A DNA stretch of 64,000 bases from Micromonospora olivasterospora (GTDB lineage Bacteria > Actinomycetota > Actinomycetes > Mycobacteriales > Micromonosporaceae). The first letter of the stretch is position 1, and each line of letters opens with the position of its first letter. Under the pieces are notes generated by a model, which was given only the letters and a program-made list of their open reading frames with translations, did no database searches and had not been told where the DNA came from. Shown here one piece after another: positions 29,215-38,612 of the stretch. Location of the stretch: positions 2,294,001 to 2,358,000 of the forward strand of contig NZ_VLKE01000001.1 in assembly GCF_007830265.1 (NCBI RefSeq), given 5' to 3'. The position numbers and the translations under genes are program-made.

Positions 29215-29516
29215 GCCCCGGCAGCGTCCGTCCCCGCCCCATCGTCGCCTGCCAGATCGGCACCGCCCTCGCCGCCCGCACCGAACGGGCCCCGCTCCGC
29301 TCCATCGGCCTGGCGACCAACCGCCTCCTGCTTCGGGGAATCGCGTTCGAACTCGCCTTCGCCGCCACCATCGTCACCGTGCCGCCGCTACAGACGATCT
29401 TCGGCACCGCCCCGCCCGACCCCCTGATGCTCGCCATCCTGATCACCTTCCCGATACTCGTGTGGGCACCGGACGAGCTACGGCGAGCGTTACTACGCCG
29501 CGCCGGACGCCGCTGA
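29215..29516 (+). pseudogene. C-terminal remnant of a cation-transporting P-type ATPase
   Basis: Reads IVACQIGTALAARTERAPLR, NRLLLRGIAFELAFAATIVT and VPPLQTIFGT, then PDELRRALLRR before the stop. This matches the last transmembrane helices of Ca2+/cation P-type ATPases. The catalytic domains are missing. A shorter version lies in copy 2. Confidence 0.65.
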
Positions 29517-29711
29517 CGTCAGCTCGCTGTGGCTTCGCAGCGGCGACGGACAGCCGGGAAACATCGCCAGCACTAGCCCCAACGTCGCTCGGTTAAGGTC
29601 CGGCGGGTGTTTCGCAATGGTTTGTGATGATGTCGGTCGCGATGGTGGCTTTGTAGCTATGCCGGTCTACGTTGGGTCCGCGGGCTTGGTACTTGGAGTT
29701 TGAGCGTTTGA

Positions 29712-30968
29712 TCATCCGGGTTTCACCCGGATCCGGCGGTCGGGTAGCAGGTGGGCCAGGACCGCGCGGCCGATGGCGCCGACCAGGTCGATGACGGTGT
29801 CGGCGATGACGCCGGTGGCGTTGGTGATCTGGTCGCGGGCGGTGTGCAGGGCGGTGGTGAAGCTGGCTCGGTCGGGGTTGGTGGCGGGCTGGCTGTCGGT
29901 GGCATCGGTCATGGCGGTGCGGAGGGCCTGGTAGACGGTGAGCAGGGCGTAGATCTCCTGGTCGACGCCGTCGGGGGTGCGTGCGCGTAGGACCCGGCCG
30001 CCGAGGATGCTGGATTTGATCTCCAGGTAGGCGGTTTCGATTTCCCATCTGCGGTGATACAGCTTTATCAATTCGCCGGCGGGGTGGGTGTGCGGGTCGA
30101 GCAGGGTGGTGATCAGCCGGTAGCCGCTGGTGCGGGTGCCGTCGCTGGTTCTGATGGTGATCTGGGCGTCGATGACCCGCACGCGCAGGGTGCCGATGGT
30201 CGATAGCCATGAGCCGTCGCGGTAGCGGGTGATCACGGGTAGGCGGCGGCCGTTCTTGCAGCGGATCAGCAGGTCGGCCTTGGTCGCGGCGAGGGTGGTG
30301 ATGAGGTCGGCGGCGGCGTAGTTGCGGTCGGCCAGTAGCAGCATCCCGGCCCGCAGGCTACGGGCCAGGGTGTGGGCCTGGTCGAGTTCACCGGTGCTGA
30401 TCGGGCCGAACACGGCGTCGATGATCGAGCGGGTGCCGCAGGTCAGCAGGACACTCAGCCGCAGGGCCGGGTAGCCGGCCCCGCCGTGGTTACCCCGTTG
30501 TTTGCGGTAACGGGCCCGGACCGCCTCGGCGTCGGCTACCGACATCGTGGTCCCGTCGATCGCGGCCACCAGCAGCCCCCGCCAGCGCACGGCGTGGTTC
30601 GCCGTGGTGACCGCCGGGCCGCGGAGCAGGTCGAACAACGCCCGCAGCGGCGCAGACCCGAGCCGCTGCCGTGCCTCACGTAACGTCCCCGAGGACGGCT
30701 CGGCCAGGTCCAGCCCGGCCAGACCGGCGGTCAGTTTCCGCCACACCTGCCCGTAGCCGAGTTCGGCGAACAGGCAACCCGCCAGGACGAGATAGACCAC
30801 CACCCGGGCCGGCAGCAGTCGGATCCGCTGCTGCGTACGGCGGGTCGCCGCGAGGATCTCATCGACCATCTCGAAAGGTATGAACTGGGTCAACTCACCC
30901 AGATGACCCGGTGCGAACACCCCCGCGGCTACCCTCACCGTACGGGTTATGGCAATCTGATCGACCAA
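29712..30968 (-). CDS. IS4-family transposase, C-terminus frameshifted
   Basis: 418 codons from a TTG at 30968. Has the IS4 N-terminal domain (VFAPGHLGELTQFIPFEMVD) and DDE residues: AAIDGTTMSVAD, LLADRNYAA, and the C-terminal YHRRWEIETAYLEIKS signature. The frame stops after RVKPG, but the neighbouring frame continues with MIKRSNSKYQARG and NVDRHSYKATI to a stop inside the left terminal repeat (29593). A one-base loss has probably removed the normal tail, so activity is uncertain. Confidence 0.85.
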   Translation of the reverse strand: MVDQIAITRTVRVAAGVFAPGHLGELTQFIPFEMVDEILAATRRTQQRIRLLPARVVVYLVLAGCLFAELGYGQVWRKLTAGLAGLDLAEPSSGTLREARQRLGSAPLRALFDLLRGPAVTTANHAVRWRGLLVAAIDGTTMSVADAEAVRARYRKQRGNHGGAGYPALRLSVLLTCGTRSIIDAVFGPISTGELDQAHTLARSLRAGMLLLADRNYAAADLITTLAATKADLLIRCKNGRRLPVITRYRDGSWLSTIGTLRVRVIDAQITIRTSDGTRTSGYRLITTLLDPHTHPAGELIKLYHRRWEIETAYLEIKSSILGGRVLRARTPDGVDQEIYALLTVYQALRTAMTDATDSQPATNPDRASFTTALHTARDQITNATGVIADTVIDLVGAIGRAVLAHLLPDRRIRVKPG

Positions 30969-31030
30969 AGCGGAGTTCCTGGTCTCGAGGGTGTCTTGGA
31001 GTGACTCACCTCAATACCGGAACTCCGCTT
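30968..31030 (-). promoter_or_regulatory. Leader hairpin covering the IS4 transposase start
   Basis: 12-bp perfect stem between 31019-31030 and 30968-30979 with a 39-nt loop. The inner arm contains the Shine-Dalgarno region (AGGA) and touches the TTG start. An RNA read from outside the element would bury the start; an RNA starting inside the loop would not. Confidence 0.6.
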
Positions 31031-31202
31031 CTGTTTGCCTGAGCGACACACCCCTCGACAGCCGCCACAACGCCTTAACCGAGCGACGTTGGCACTAGCC
31101 CGGGGAGGACGGCGACAATCTGGAGACAGCCCGCAAAATCCATCAACTGCATCCCCGGCCGCCGGTCCGGCCCAGATCACGACGGGCCCGCCGTGTGGCC
31201 GG

Positions 31203-31358
31203 CTACAAGTTCAGCGGGGCCGAGCAGATCCGCCCCCCGTACTGAGCCACCCCTGTGTTCCCCAGGCGGATGGCGAGATCCACCTCACCGATCATCCCGA
31301 CCAGGAGGTGAGAGTCGTCCATCGCCGGCAGCCGCTGCATGAATCCGGCCTTGACCAT
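31203..31358 (-). CDS. 51-residue ORF with a strong ribosome site
   Basis: ATG preceded by AGGAGGAGAAGG, one of the best Shine-Dalgarno sequences in the window. The product starts MVKAGFMQRLPAMDDSHLLV and ends GVAQYGGRICSAPLNL. I recognise no family. The small size and the leader-like acidic first half with a Gly/Cys/Ser tail could fit a ribosomally made peptide precursor, but no modifying enzyme survives nearby. It could equally be a truncated gene. Confidence 0.4.
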   Translation of the reverse strand: MVKAGFMQRLPAMDDSHLLVGMIGEVDLAIRLGNTGVAQYGGRICSAPLNL

Positions 31359-31452
31359 CCTTCTCCTCCTGGTCGCCGAGCTAAAGATCGTGGGCATCGA
31401 CGGCGTCGGATAGCACCGCACCAGCGACGGCAGTTCATCCCGTACCCGGGAC

Positions 31453-31641
31453 TTATGAAGACATCCGGCCAGCCGTCCGACGGGCCGGCTGGGCCAGGCG
31501 CCGCAGTTCGTCGGCGAGCCGGCCCGGCAGGGCCGCGACCGTCGCGGCCCGGCGTTCCAGCTCGGCGTCCGTCACGGTCCGCAGTCCGGCGCGGCACCGG
31601 TCCAGCACCGCGGTCACGTCCAGGGCGGTCGGGGTCGTCAT
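31453..31641 (-). CDS. 62-residue helical protein, unknown
   Basis: Starts MTTPTALDVTAVLDRCRAGL and is Arg/Ala/Leu-rich. Its ATG overlaps the stop of a gene tail (…ALVRVLGVTG) that is cut off by the IS5 element at 31706, so it was the downstream member of an operon. GGGGGTGACGGG precedes the ATG. Function not recognised. Confidence 0.4.
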   Translation of the reverse strand: MTTPTALDVTAVLDRCRAGLRTVTDAELERRAATVAALPGRLADELRRLAQPARRTAGRMSS

Positions 31642-31705
31642 CCCGTCACCCCCAGCACCCGCACCAAGGCCTGTGCCGTGCCACAACTCGTCGCACATGC
31701 TGTGA

Positions 31706-32729
31706 GAGACCGTCGGGTAACCGGGTGACTACGTGGCGAGAAGTCGCTCGACGTTGATGCGTTGGGCGGCTTCGCGCTCGGTGGCGTTGGCCCAGCGGAT
31801 CGTTTGACCGGCCAGGCGTATCGTCATGAGTCGAATCATCGCTACCTTGATCATGGCCTCTGAGTTGACGGTCAGCCGTTCGTAGTCCCGGGCCAGGCGT
31901 CGGTTACGGACCAGCCAACCCAGCGTCCTCTCTACCACCCACCGGCGCGGTAGGACCTTGAAGCCCTTGACGTCGTCGTTGCGCTTGACGATCTCCACCA
32001 GGATGCCGAGCTGCTCTTTCGCCCAGGTCAGCAGAGTGGAGTCGATGCTGTTGGCGTAGCCGCCGTCGGCCCACACGAGGGCGATGGTGGTGAACGCCTC
32101 GGCCAGCCGCGCCAGGATCCGCCGGCCACCGGGACGGTCGTTGACCGAGGCGGAGGTGACCATCACGACCAGGATCAGCCCCATCGTGTCCACGACCAGG
32201 TGCCGCTTGCGGCCGGTGGTCTTCTTGCCCATGTCGAACCCACGGCATTCGCCGCCCTCACTGGATTTGATGGACTGGGCGTCCAGCACCGCCGCTGTCG
32301 GCTCCGGCTCACGACCGGCCGCTACCCGCACCTGCCGGCGAAGCTCGTCGTGGATCGCGTCCCACGTTCCGTTCTTCCGCCACGTCGTGAACCAGCGATG
32401 TGCCGCGTCCGGTGGCGCCAGATCCCGCGGCATCATCCGCCACGGACAGCCCGACCGCAGCACATAGAAGATCGAATCCAGGATCAGCCGATCTCCCCAC
32501 TTGCGCGGCCGGCCGCCTTTACGCAGGTCGCGTACCGGCATCAAGGGCGCGAGGATCGCCCACATCGCATCGGTCAAGCTCGACGGATAGCATGAACGGG
32601 CGTCATCCCCGCCACAGTTGCAGTTGCGCACACAACGCGATCATGGCGGGGATGATCTATTTGTCGAGCACCTGGCATCGACGTGTCTCCCCGTAACAGA
32701 ACGCTCGGAGCTGGTTACCCGACGGTCTC
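31706..32729. mobile_element. Intact IS5-family insertion sequence
   Basis: 1024 bp with terminal inverted repeats beginning GAGACCGTCGGGTAACC at both ends and a 3-bp target duplication TGA (31703-31705, 32730-32732). A TNA duplication is typical of the IS1031 group of IS5. It cuts a gene on the left and abuts an integrase remnant on the right. Confidence 0.88.
31729..32631 (-). CDS. IS5-family transposase
   Basis: 300 residues, full length. An N-terminal DUF4096-like block (YPSSLTDAMWAILAPLMPVR) is followed by DDE motifs: AAVLDAQSIKSSEG, VWADGGYANSID, and RWVVERTLGWLVRNRRLARD with the catalytic Glu. No frameshift is seen, so the element may be active. Confidence 0.92.
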   Translation of the reverse strand: MRNCNCGGDDARSCYPSSLTDAMWAILAPLMPVRDLRKGGRPRKWGDRLILDSIFYVLRSGCPWRMMPRDLAPPDAAHRWFTTWRKNGTWDAIHDELRRQVRVAAGREPEPTAAVLDAQSIKSSEGGECRGFDMGKKTTGRKRHLVVDTMGLILVVMVTSASVNDRPGGRRILARLAEAFTTIALVWADGGYANSIDSTLLTWAKEQLGILVEIVKRNDDVKGFKVLPRRWVVERTLGWLVRNRRLARDYERLTVNSEAMIKVAMIRLMTIRLAGQTIRWANATEREAAQRINVERLLAT

Positions 32730-32756
32730 TGAGCCGGGAGTTCTCGGCTCGGGCTG

Positions 32757-33560
32757 ATGATCTCTGGTATGACCGTGCGGATGCTGTACCTGGGAATGAT
32801 CAGCCTGTTCAGCGGACTGGGGTTGTTGATCCGGGGCGACAGGGCGTTGCTGGTCGAGGTTCTCGCGCTGCGGCATGAGGTAGCGGTGCTCCGCCGGCAG
32901 GTTCCCGGCCGGCCGCGGCTGTCCTGGCCGGACCGGGCGATCCTGTCCGCCCTGGCCCACCCTGCTGCCCCGCCGGATACGGGAACATCGGATCGTCACC
33001 CCGGCCACGTTGCTGAACTGGCACCGCCGCCTGGTACGACGCCACTGGACCTACCCCAACCGACCCGGCCGACCACCAGTCAGCGACGAGATTCAGGACA
33101 TGGTGCCACGGCTGGCCGGCGAGAACCCGCGATGGGGACACCGCAGAATCCAAGGCGAACTACGGCGGCTCGGCCATCGGATCGGAGCGGGCACGATCTG
33201 ACGGATCCTGGCCGGCTGGCGGGTCGGCCCGCCGCCCCGCCAGCCAGACACCAACTGGCGCACCTTCCTGCGCAACCAGGCCACTGGCCTTCTGTCCATC
33301 GACTTCTTTCACCTCGACACGATCCTGCTGCCGCGCCTGTACGCGCTGGTGGTCATGGAGGTGTCCACCCGACGGGTCCACCTTCTTGGCGTCACCGCGC
33401 ACCCCACTGGGCAGTGGGTGGTCCAGCAGGCCCGTAACCTCGCTACGGAGCTGGGCGAGCGTGCCAACCCGTTCCGGTTTCTCATCCGCGACCGCGACGG
33501 CAAGTACACCGCCGCCTTCGATCACTGCGGGGCTTCATTCACTCAGCGTCCGATGACGCG
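32757..33560 (+). pseudogene. Integrase-core (rve) transposase remnant
   Basis: A start-like block ([20 protein letters not shown]) shifts frame into [40 protein letters not shown], a stop (TGA at 33199), then [20 protein letters not shown] and [17 protein letters not shown]. All belong to one family of rve transposases. Two frameshifts, one stop and loss of the last third make it dead. The same family recurs at 40785-41460. Confidence 0.8.
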
Positions 33561-33645
33561 CTGCATCCGTACCTTGACCGTCAGGCGCCGGCGACGTGCA
33601 CCACCTGACGATCATGGTTGTCCCCCTTTCGGCGGGACGCAGGGA

Positions 33646-34371
33646 TTACGCGGGACGGCCGAGGCTCGAGTTCGCCGATGTCACGGGCAGTCCGGTGAGC
33701 CGGATTCCGGCGTGCGTCTTGTAGCGCCGGTTGACACCGACCAACAAGGCGGTGATCCGTTCACAGACACCGCTCATGTCCAGGGGGCCGCAGTCGACCG
33801 CGCGTAATCCGTGGATGCTTTCGATGAGACCAGCTGCGACAGCCTTGTCGGCGCTCTTGTCGCCGCAGATCAACACGTCCTCGTCGAGGCGCTGTCCGAG
33901 GTCCTGCAGGACGGCGGCGCTGACCGTCTGCATCGCGGAGATGACCGAGACGCCGGCCGGGAGCAGGTCTTGGGCCTGCTCGGCAGCTGAGCCCGCCCAC
34001 GGCGTGATGGGCCGAAGGCCTCGGCGCCCTGGCGCCATCGGCGCGGTCGTGTCGATCAGCAGCTGCCCGGGCTGGATGACCTTGGCGAGCGACCGCAGAG
34101 TCTCGACGTGGGCGCTGAACGGGACCGCGATGACGACGACTGGCGCTCCATCGATCATCACGGCGTTCTCACCGCCGGACGCTCGTGGTAGCTGCGCAGC
34201 AACGGCCTGCGCGGCGTCCGCGCGGCGAGAACCGATGCGGACATCGATACCGGCGTGCGCCCACCGCCTCGCGAGTCCGAGCCCGAGGGCACCGGTGCCG
34301 CCGACGATGGCGACGGTGCCGACGCGCTGGGACGACTCGTCGAGCCGTGGCGCGGGCTGAGGGGATGTCAT
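33646..34371 (-). CDS. NADPH-dependent F420 reductase (Fno/NpdG-like)
   Basis: 241 residues from the ATG at 34371, preceded by AAGGAG at ideal spacing; an ATG at 34404 overlapping the aldehyde dehydrogenase stop (ATGA) is also possible. An N-terminal Rossmann motif ([23 protein letters not shown] for NADP phosphate) and the [20 protein letters not shown] tail fit F420H2:NADP oxidoreductases. Role: transfers hydride between NADPH and cofactor F420, here probably recharging F420 for the LLM enzyme of the same operon. Confidence 0.82.
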   Translation of the reverse strand: MTSPQPAPRLDESSQRVGTVAIVGGTGALGLGLARRWAHAGIDVRIGSRRADAAQAVAAQLPRASGGENAVMIDGAPVVVIAVPFSAHVETLRSLAKVIQPGQLLIDTTAPMAPGRRGLRPITPWAGSAAEQAQDLLPAGVSVISAMQTVSAAVLQDLGQRLDEDVLICGDKSADKAVAAGLIESIHGLRAVDCGPLDMSGVCERITALLVGVNRRYKTHAGIRLTGLPVTSANSSLGRPA

Positions 34372-34400
34372 GGGAGCTCCTTCGATCTCGGCCTGGTGGT

Positions 34401-35810
34401 TCATTCGCTGAGCGGGTGGTCTTGGCCGTTCTGCGCAGGCCCGACCCAGACGCTCTTGACGTTGGTGAACTGCCGGATCCCGAAGACACCCAGCTCACGC
34501 CCGTAGCCGCTGCGCTTGACGCCGCCGAAGGGCAGGCGCGGGTCGGACGCGACGATGCCGTTGACGAACACGGCGCCTGCGTCGATGCGGGGCACGAGGA
34601 ACTCCGCGCGGTCGAGGTCTGACGTCCACAGGGCCGCACCGAGACCGAACTCGGTGGCGTTGGCGATGTCGACGGCGTCGAGCGCGTCCTTCGCCCGGAC
34701 GACCGCGGCGACCGGTCCGAAGGTCTCCTCAGCCGCCACGGCCATCTCGGGCGTGACGTTGTCGAGAACGGCGGGCCGGAAGTAGAAGCCCGGTCCCTCC
34801 GGCACCGTGCCGCCGGTGACGATCCTGGCGCCCGCTGAGACGCTGCGGCGCACCTGGTCGAGCACGTCCGCGCGGATGCTCGCCCTGGCCAACGGGCCGA
34901 TCCGCACGTCGCGGTCGAAGGGGTCGCCGACGGTCAGCGCGGCGACGCCTGCGGCGAACGCTTCGGTGAACTCCTCGACGACCGCGTCCTCGACGATGAA
35001 ACGCTTGCCAGAGATGCAGCTCTGCCCGGCGTTGAGCATCCGCGCCGTGACGGCGGCGGCCGCGGCGGCGGGGATGTCGGCGTCCGCGAGGACGATGAAT
35101 GGGTCGGAGCCGCCGAGCTCGAGCACCTGCGGCTTGAGGTGCGCGGCGGCTATGGCCGCGACCTGCGCGCCGACCTCGGTCGAGCCGGTGAGGGTCAGGG
35201 CGTGGACGCGGTCGTCGGCGACGAGGCTCGGCACGGCATCCGGTCCGACCAGCAGCGTGGTGAACAGCCCGGTCGGGCAGCCCGCCTGCTCCCAGATTTC
35301 GGCGATCGCGAGGGCACAGCGCGGGACGTTCGACGCGTGCTTCAGCACGGCGCCGTTGCCCGCGAGCAGCGCGGGCGGCGCGAACCGGAACACCTGCCAC
35401 AGTGGAAAGTTCCACGGCATCACGGCGAGCACCAGACCCAGCGGGTCGTAGGCGATGTGGCTGCGCGTGGCGGCGGTCTCGACCGACTCGCGGGCGAGCA
35501 TCGCCGGACCGTGCTCCGCGTAGTACTCGCAGCACCAGGCGGACTTTTCGACCTCGGCTTCCGCCTCGGCGATGGGTTTGCCCATCTCCTGGGTGATCAG
35601 CGTGGCGAGCCTGTCCCGGTCGGCGCGCATGATGGCGGCGGCGCGATGGAGGTGCTCCGCGCGGACCTCGATCGGAGTGGACCGCCACTGGGCGGCCGCG
35701 CCGGCCGCCCGGGCGAGGGCCGCCTCGATCTGGTCCGGGGTGTGCGGGTCGAAGCGACCCAGGACTTCTTCGGTCGCGGGGTTGACGGAGGTGATCTGAC
35801 GAACGGACAT
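34401..35810 (-). CDS. NAD(P)-dependent aldehyde dehydrogenase (succinate-semialdehyde dehydrogenase-like)
   Basis: 469 residues, the usual length. Catalytic C265 (NAGQSCISGKRF) and general base E231 (LELGGSDPF), with N134 in PWNF and LKHAS for cofactor binding. Closest in flavour to GabD/succinate-semialdehyde dehydrogenases. Oxidises an aldehyde intermediate to an acid. AAGGA precedes the ATG. Located between the transglutaminase-like gene (81-bp gap) and the F420 reductase. Confidence 0.88.
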   Translation of the reverse strand: MSVRQITSVNPATEEVLGRFDPHTPDQIEAALARAAGAAAQWRSTPIEVRAEHLHRAAAIMRADRDRLATLITQEMGKPIAEAEAEVEKSAWCCEYYAEHGPAMLARESVETAATRSHIAYDPLGLVLAVMPWNFPLWQVFRFAPPALLAGNGAVLKHASNVPRCALAIAEIWEQAGCPTGLFTTLLVGPDAVPSLVADDRVHALTLTGSTEVGAQVAAIAAAHLKPQVLELGGSDPFIVLADADIPAAAAAAVTARMLNAGQSCISGKRFIVEDAVVEEFTEAFAAGVAALTVGDPFDRDVRIGPLARASIRADVLDQVRRSVSAGARIVTGGTVPEGPGFYFRPAVLDNVTPEMAVAAEETFGPVAAVVRAKDALDAVDIANATEFGLGAALWTSDLDRAEFLVPRIDAGAVFVNGIVASDPRLPFGGVKRSGYGRELGVFGIRQFTNVKSVWVGPAQNGQDHPLSE

Positions 35811-35891
35811 GGTGGTGTCCTTCTCGGGTCAACGGGGAACGCGGCGGAATCACGGTGGCGCGACCTGGACGCCGCGCCACCGGGGGGAAGA

Positions 35892-36632
35892 TCAGGCGAC
35901 GGCCTGACGGCTGACGAGCTCGGGGTCCGGCCCGCTCCACAGCACGTCGTCGGCGGCGACGCGCTCGTGCGCGGCGGTCGACTCGAGCGCGTCGAGCACC
36001 TCGCGGGCCACGCGCAGGTACCAGTCCGCGACCTCGGCGGGGTAGTCGGCGTAGCTGCCGTTCTCCCGCAGCACCGGGCCCTCGACGGTGGGGATGTCGG
36101 TGTGGCCGTCGTAGTCAACCGCGTACGGCTTGCCGAGCTTGGAGGCGGTGGGCGCGTCGATCGTGGCGTCGAGCTTGACCCACCGGCCGTCGACGAACGC
36201 CTCTCCGAGCGAGTGCCACGGCAGCGGGCGCCCGACCGGCCCGCCCCACAGCACGCGGACCTCGGGCGAGAGGAACTCCATCTCGGGGGCGTCCAGCGCC
36301 TGGAAGGCGACGCGCGCCGGGATGCCGGCGGCGCGGGCCAGCGCGACGAACGAGCTGGCCTTGCCCATGCAGAACGCAACGCCGTTCTCGAGGACGTCGC
36401 TGGCCGCCGTCTGCCCCGTCGCGAGGTAGCGGAACGAGGCGAGGATGTCGTAGGGCAGGTCACGGACATAGTGGTAGATGCGGCCCAGACGCTCGACGTC
36501 GGTCGTGGCGCCCTCGGTGATCCGGCGGGCAGTCTCGACGACGGTCGGGTGGTCGGAGTCGATGTACTTGGTCGGGCGGAGGTACTCCTCACCAGCGGTC
36601 TCGGTCGACCGGGAGGTCACGTCGGAGGTCAT
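35892..36632 (-). CDS. Transglutaminase-like cysteine hydrolase
   Basis: 246 residues. The transglutaminase-core triad is visible: C88 (GVAFCMGKASSFVALARAAG), H140 (WHSLGEAF) and D155 (WVKLDATID). No signal peptide, so cytoplasmic. Bacterial members are often peptidases or amidases rather than cross-linkers; here, inside a catabolic operon, hydrolysis of an amide or ester bond of the substrate is a reasonable guess. The gap to the LLM gene is 34 bases. Confidence 0.75.
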   Translation of the reverse strand: MTSDVTSRSTETAGEEYLRPTKYIDSDHPTVVETARRITEGATTDVERLGRIYHYVRDLPYDILASFRYLATGQTAASDVLENGVAFCMGKASSFVALARAAGIPARVAFQALDAPEMEFLSPEVRVLWGGPVGRPLPWHSLGEAFVDGRWVKLDATIDAPTASKLGKPYAVDYDGHTDIPTVEGPVLRENGSYADYPAEVADWYLRVAREVLDALESTAAHERVAADDVLWSGPDPELVSRQAVA

Positions 36633-36666
36633 CGTGCGGCTCGCTTTCAGCAGGTGTGTGCGGAGG

Positions 36667-37725
36667 TCAGGCGGGGCTGGGGGCGCGGGAGGTGTCGAGG
36701 TGCGGAAGGATCTGCTCGCCCACCACGTCGAGGTAGTCGGAGTCGGCCACGTCCGGAATCGTGAACAGGAAGTGGTTGACCCCAGCAGCCTGGTACTCGC
36801 GAATCCGCTCGAGGCAGGCGTCGGCAGAGCCGGTGATGAGACCGCTTTCCGGGATCGACTTGAACCGCGCGCGCAGCTGCTGCTGGACCGTGGGCGACGC
36901 GGTGGGTGCGAGCAGCGTCGTCACCGACAGTTCGAGGGTCGAGGGATCACGGTCGATCGCCTCGCACTCCCGATCGAGCAGCGCCCGGCGCTCAGCGCAC
37001 TTCTCGGCGGGCCACCACCGGACGTTGACGCCGTTCGCGTGCCGGACAGCGATGCGGTTGACCCGCAGCCCCTCGCCGCCGATCCACAGCGGCGGGTGTG
37101 GCTTCTGGACGGGCGGCGGGTCGCAGATCGCACCGTCGATCGTGTAGAAGTCGCCGCTGAATCGGGGGTTGGCCTCGGTCCAGACGCTGCGCATCACCTG
37201 CAGCGACTCGGCGAGCGCCGAGACGCGGTCGCCGGTCGACGGGAACGGGATCCCGTACGCCTCGAACTCCTGCTGGAACCAGCCTGCCCCCAGCCCCAGG
37301 TCCACGCGCCCGCCCGAGATCACGTCGAGGGTCGCGGCCATCTTGGCGAGGACGGCGGGATAGCGGTACGAGTTGCACAGCACGCTGGTGCCCAGCCGCA
37401 GCGAGGTCGTGTCACGCGACAGCGCCGACAGCGCCGTCCAGCACTCCAGGAGCGGGATCGACGACGGACCCTGCGCCGCCGGCGCGTCGCCGTTCGCGTC
37501 GTCGGTGATCCCGGCGTCGCGGACGTAGTCGTCGGGGCTGAGGGTCAGGAAGTGGTCGCACAGCCACACCGAGTCGAACCCGTGGGACTCCGCCGTCTGC
37601 GCGACGCGGGTCATGTCCGGGTAGTTGCCCACGGACAGGCCGCGGATGGTGAGGGCGAGGATCAGCCCGACGTGCGGGCCGTCCCTGCCGGGGTGCCCTG
37701 GCGTGCCGGGATCGGCGTTAATCAT
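36667..37725 (-). CDS. LLM-class F420-dependent (or flavin) oxidoreductase
   Basis: 352 residues of the luciferase-like TIM-barrel family: GFDSVWLCDHFLTLSP, LGTSVLCNSYRYPAVLAKMA, DVISGGRVDLGLGAGWF-QEF, PLWIGGEG. These are typical of F420-dependent members. The ATG at 37725 overlaps the GntR stop (ATGA), which fixes the start. An F420 reductase in the same operon supports F420 as cofactor. Substrate unknown; family members reduce or oxygenate small organic molecules. Confidence 0.85.
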   Translation of the reverse strand: MINADPGTPGHPGRDGPHVGLILALTIRGLSVGNYPDMTRVAQTAESHGFDSVWLCDHFLTLSPDDYVRDAGITDDANGDAPAAQGPSSIPLLECWTALSALSRDTTSLRLGTSVLCNSYRYPAVLAKMAATLDVISGGRVDLGLGAGWFQQEFEAYGIPFPSTGDRVSALAESLQVMRSVWTEANPRFSGDFYTIDGAICDPPPVQKPHPPLWIGGEGLRVNRIAVRHANGVNVRWWPAEKCAERRALLDRECEAIDRDPSTLELSVTTLLAPTASPTVQQQLRARFKSIPESGLITGSADACLERIREYQAAGVNHFLFTIPDVADSDYLDVVGEQILPHLDTSRAPSPA

Positions 37726-38552
37726 GGACGCAACCTTTCTGTTCTCTCTGTCATGCCGACCGTCTCGTTCGCGATGACGCGGGGAAGCGTCACCGAGAAG
37801 CCGTAGCGTTCCGGCCGGTAGTGGAAGACCACGACCTCCAGCGGCCGGTTGTCGTGGTCGAAGCTGACGCGATCGAGGACGAGGACCGGTGCGCCCTCGT
37901 CGATGCCCAGCGCCGTCGCGACGTCCGCGGACGCGCCTGCGGCGTGGATCTCGTGCCGGGCCTCCGCGATGCGCGTGCCCAGCCGCTGCTCCCACATCGT
38001 GTAGGTGGTCTCGGTGGCCGGTTCGGCCGAACGCAACGGCTCGGCGGCATCGAGCACCCGGGGCGGGAGGTGGATCGTCACCAACGCCACGGGCTGCTCA
38101 CCGTCGCCGTAGCGGCGGCGGATGGTGAGCACCTCACGCTCCCCCAGCGTCCGCGCGACGTACGCCGACGCGGGCTCGACTCCGAAGCTCATGACCTCGA
38201 TCTGCGGCGTGACACCGCGGTCGAGCAGCACCTCCGTGATCGTGCGGACCCCGGACGACAACTCCTGGTCCAGTGGTTCGGACACGAACGTGCCCAGCCC
38301 TTGCTTGCGCACGACCCAGCCCTGACTCTCGAGGGCGCCCACTGCGGCGCGGACGGTGACCCGACTCAGACCGGACTGCGCGATCAGCTCCTTCTCCGTG
38401 GGCAGCCGTGCGCCCGGGGGCAGTTGCTGCTTGATGATCAACGCCTTGATCTGTTCGGCCAGCTGTGCCGTAGCCGAGGTTCGACCGCGCTGGATCCGCA
38501 GGTCAGCGTCCGTCAGGTCGAGGCGCGGTTCGGAGTCTTCAGGGGATGTCAT
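37722..38552 (-). CDS. GntR-family regulator, HutC/UTRA subfamily
   Basis: 276 residues. A winged-helix DNA-binding domain (about 28-95: PPGARLPTEKELIAQSGLSR, VTVRAAVGALESQGWV) is followed by a UTRA ligand-binding domain (about 110-265). First gene of the minus-strand catabolic operon and divergent to the ABM/MFS pair, so it probably represses both from the shared 142-bp intergenic region, with the pathway substrate as inducer. Confidence 0.88.
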   Translation of the reverse strand: MTSPEDSEPRLDLTDADLRIQRGRTSATAQLAEQIKALIIKQQLPPGARLPTEKELIAQSGLSRVTVRAAVGALESQGWVVRKQGLGTFVSEPLDQELSSGVRTITEVLLDRGVTPQIEVMSFGVEPASAYVARTLGEREVLTIRRRYGDGEQPVALVTIHLPPRVLDAAEPLRSAEPATETTYTMWEQRLGTRIAEARHEIHAAGASADVATALGIDEGAPVLVLDRVSFDHDNRPLEVVVFHYRPERYGFSVTLPRVIANETVGMTERTERLRP

Positions 38553-38612
38553 ACCCGCCGTGCCTCCGACATGCCTGCGAGATCAGGCGCCGGGTGGGCT
38601 GCCTGCGTTTCC

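Larger units (their letters stand above)
18623..29576. repeat. Long direct duplication, copy 1
   Basis: About 11 kb, closely matching 42907-53453 in the same orientation. It contains the giant gene, an IS5 relic and a P-type ATPase relic. Identity starts near the last codons of the giant gene and ends at CACTAG. Differences from copy 2 are mainly in repeat number and linkers. Confidence 0.9.
29579..31092. mobile_element. IS4-family insertion sequence (copy A)
   Basis: 1514 bp bounded by 20-bp perfect terminal inverted repeats CCAACGTCGCTCGGTTAAGG (29579-29598 and 31073-31092) and flanked by an 8-bp direct repeat cactagcc (29571-29578 and 31093-31100). It is inserted exactly at the edge of the duplicated segment. 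Confidence 0.85.

Noticed and set aside
36667..37995. Longer frame of the LLM oxidoreductase reaching into the GntR gene
   Set aside because: The ATGA overlap with the GntR stop and the family N-terminus place the start at 37725.
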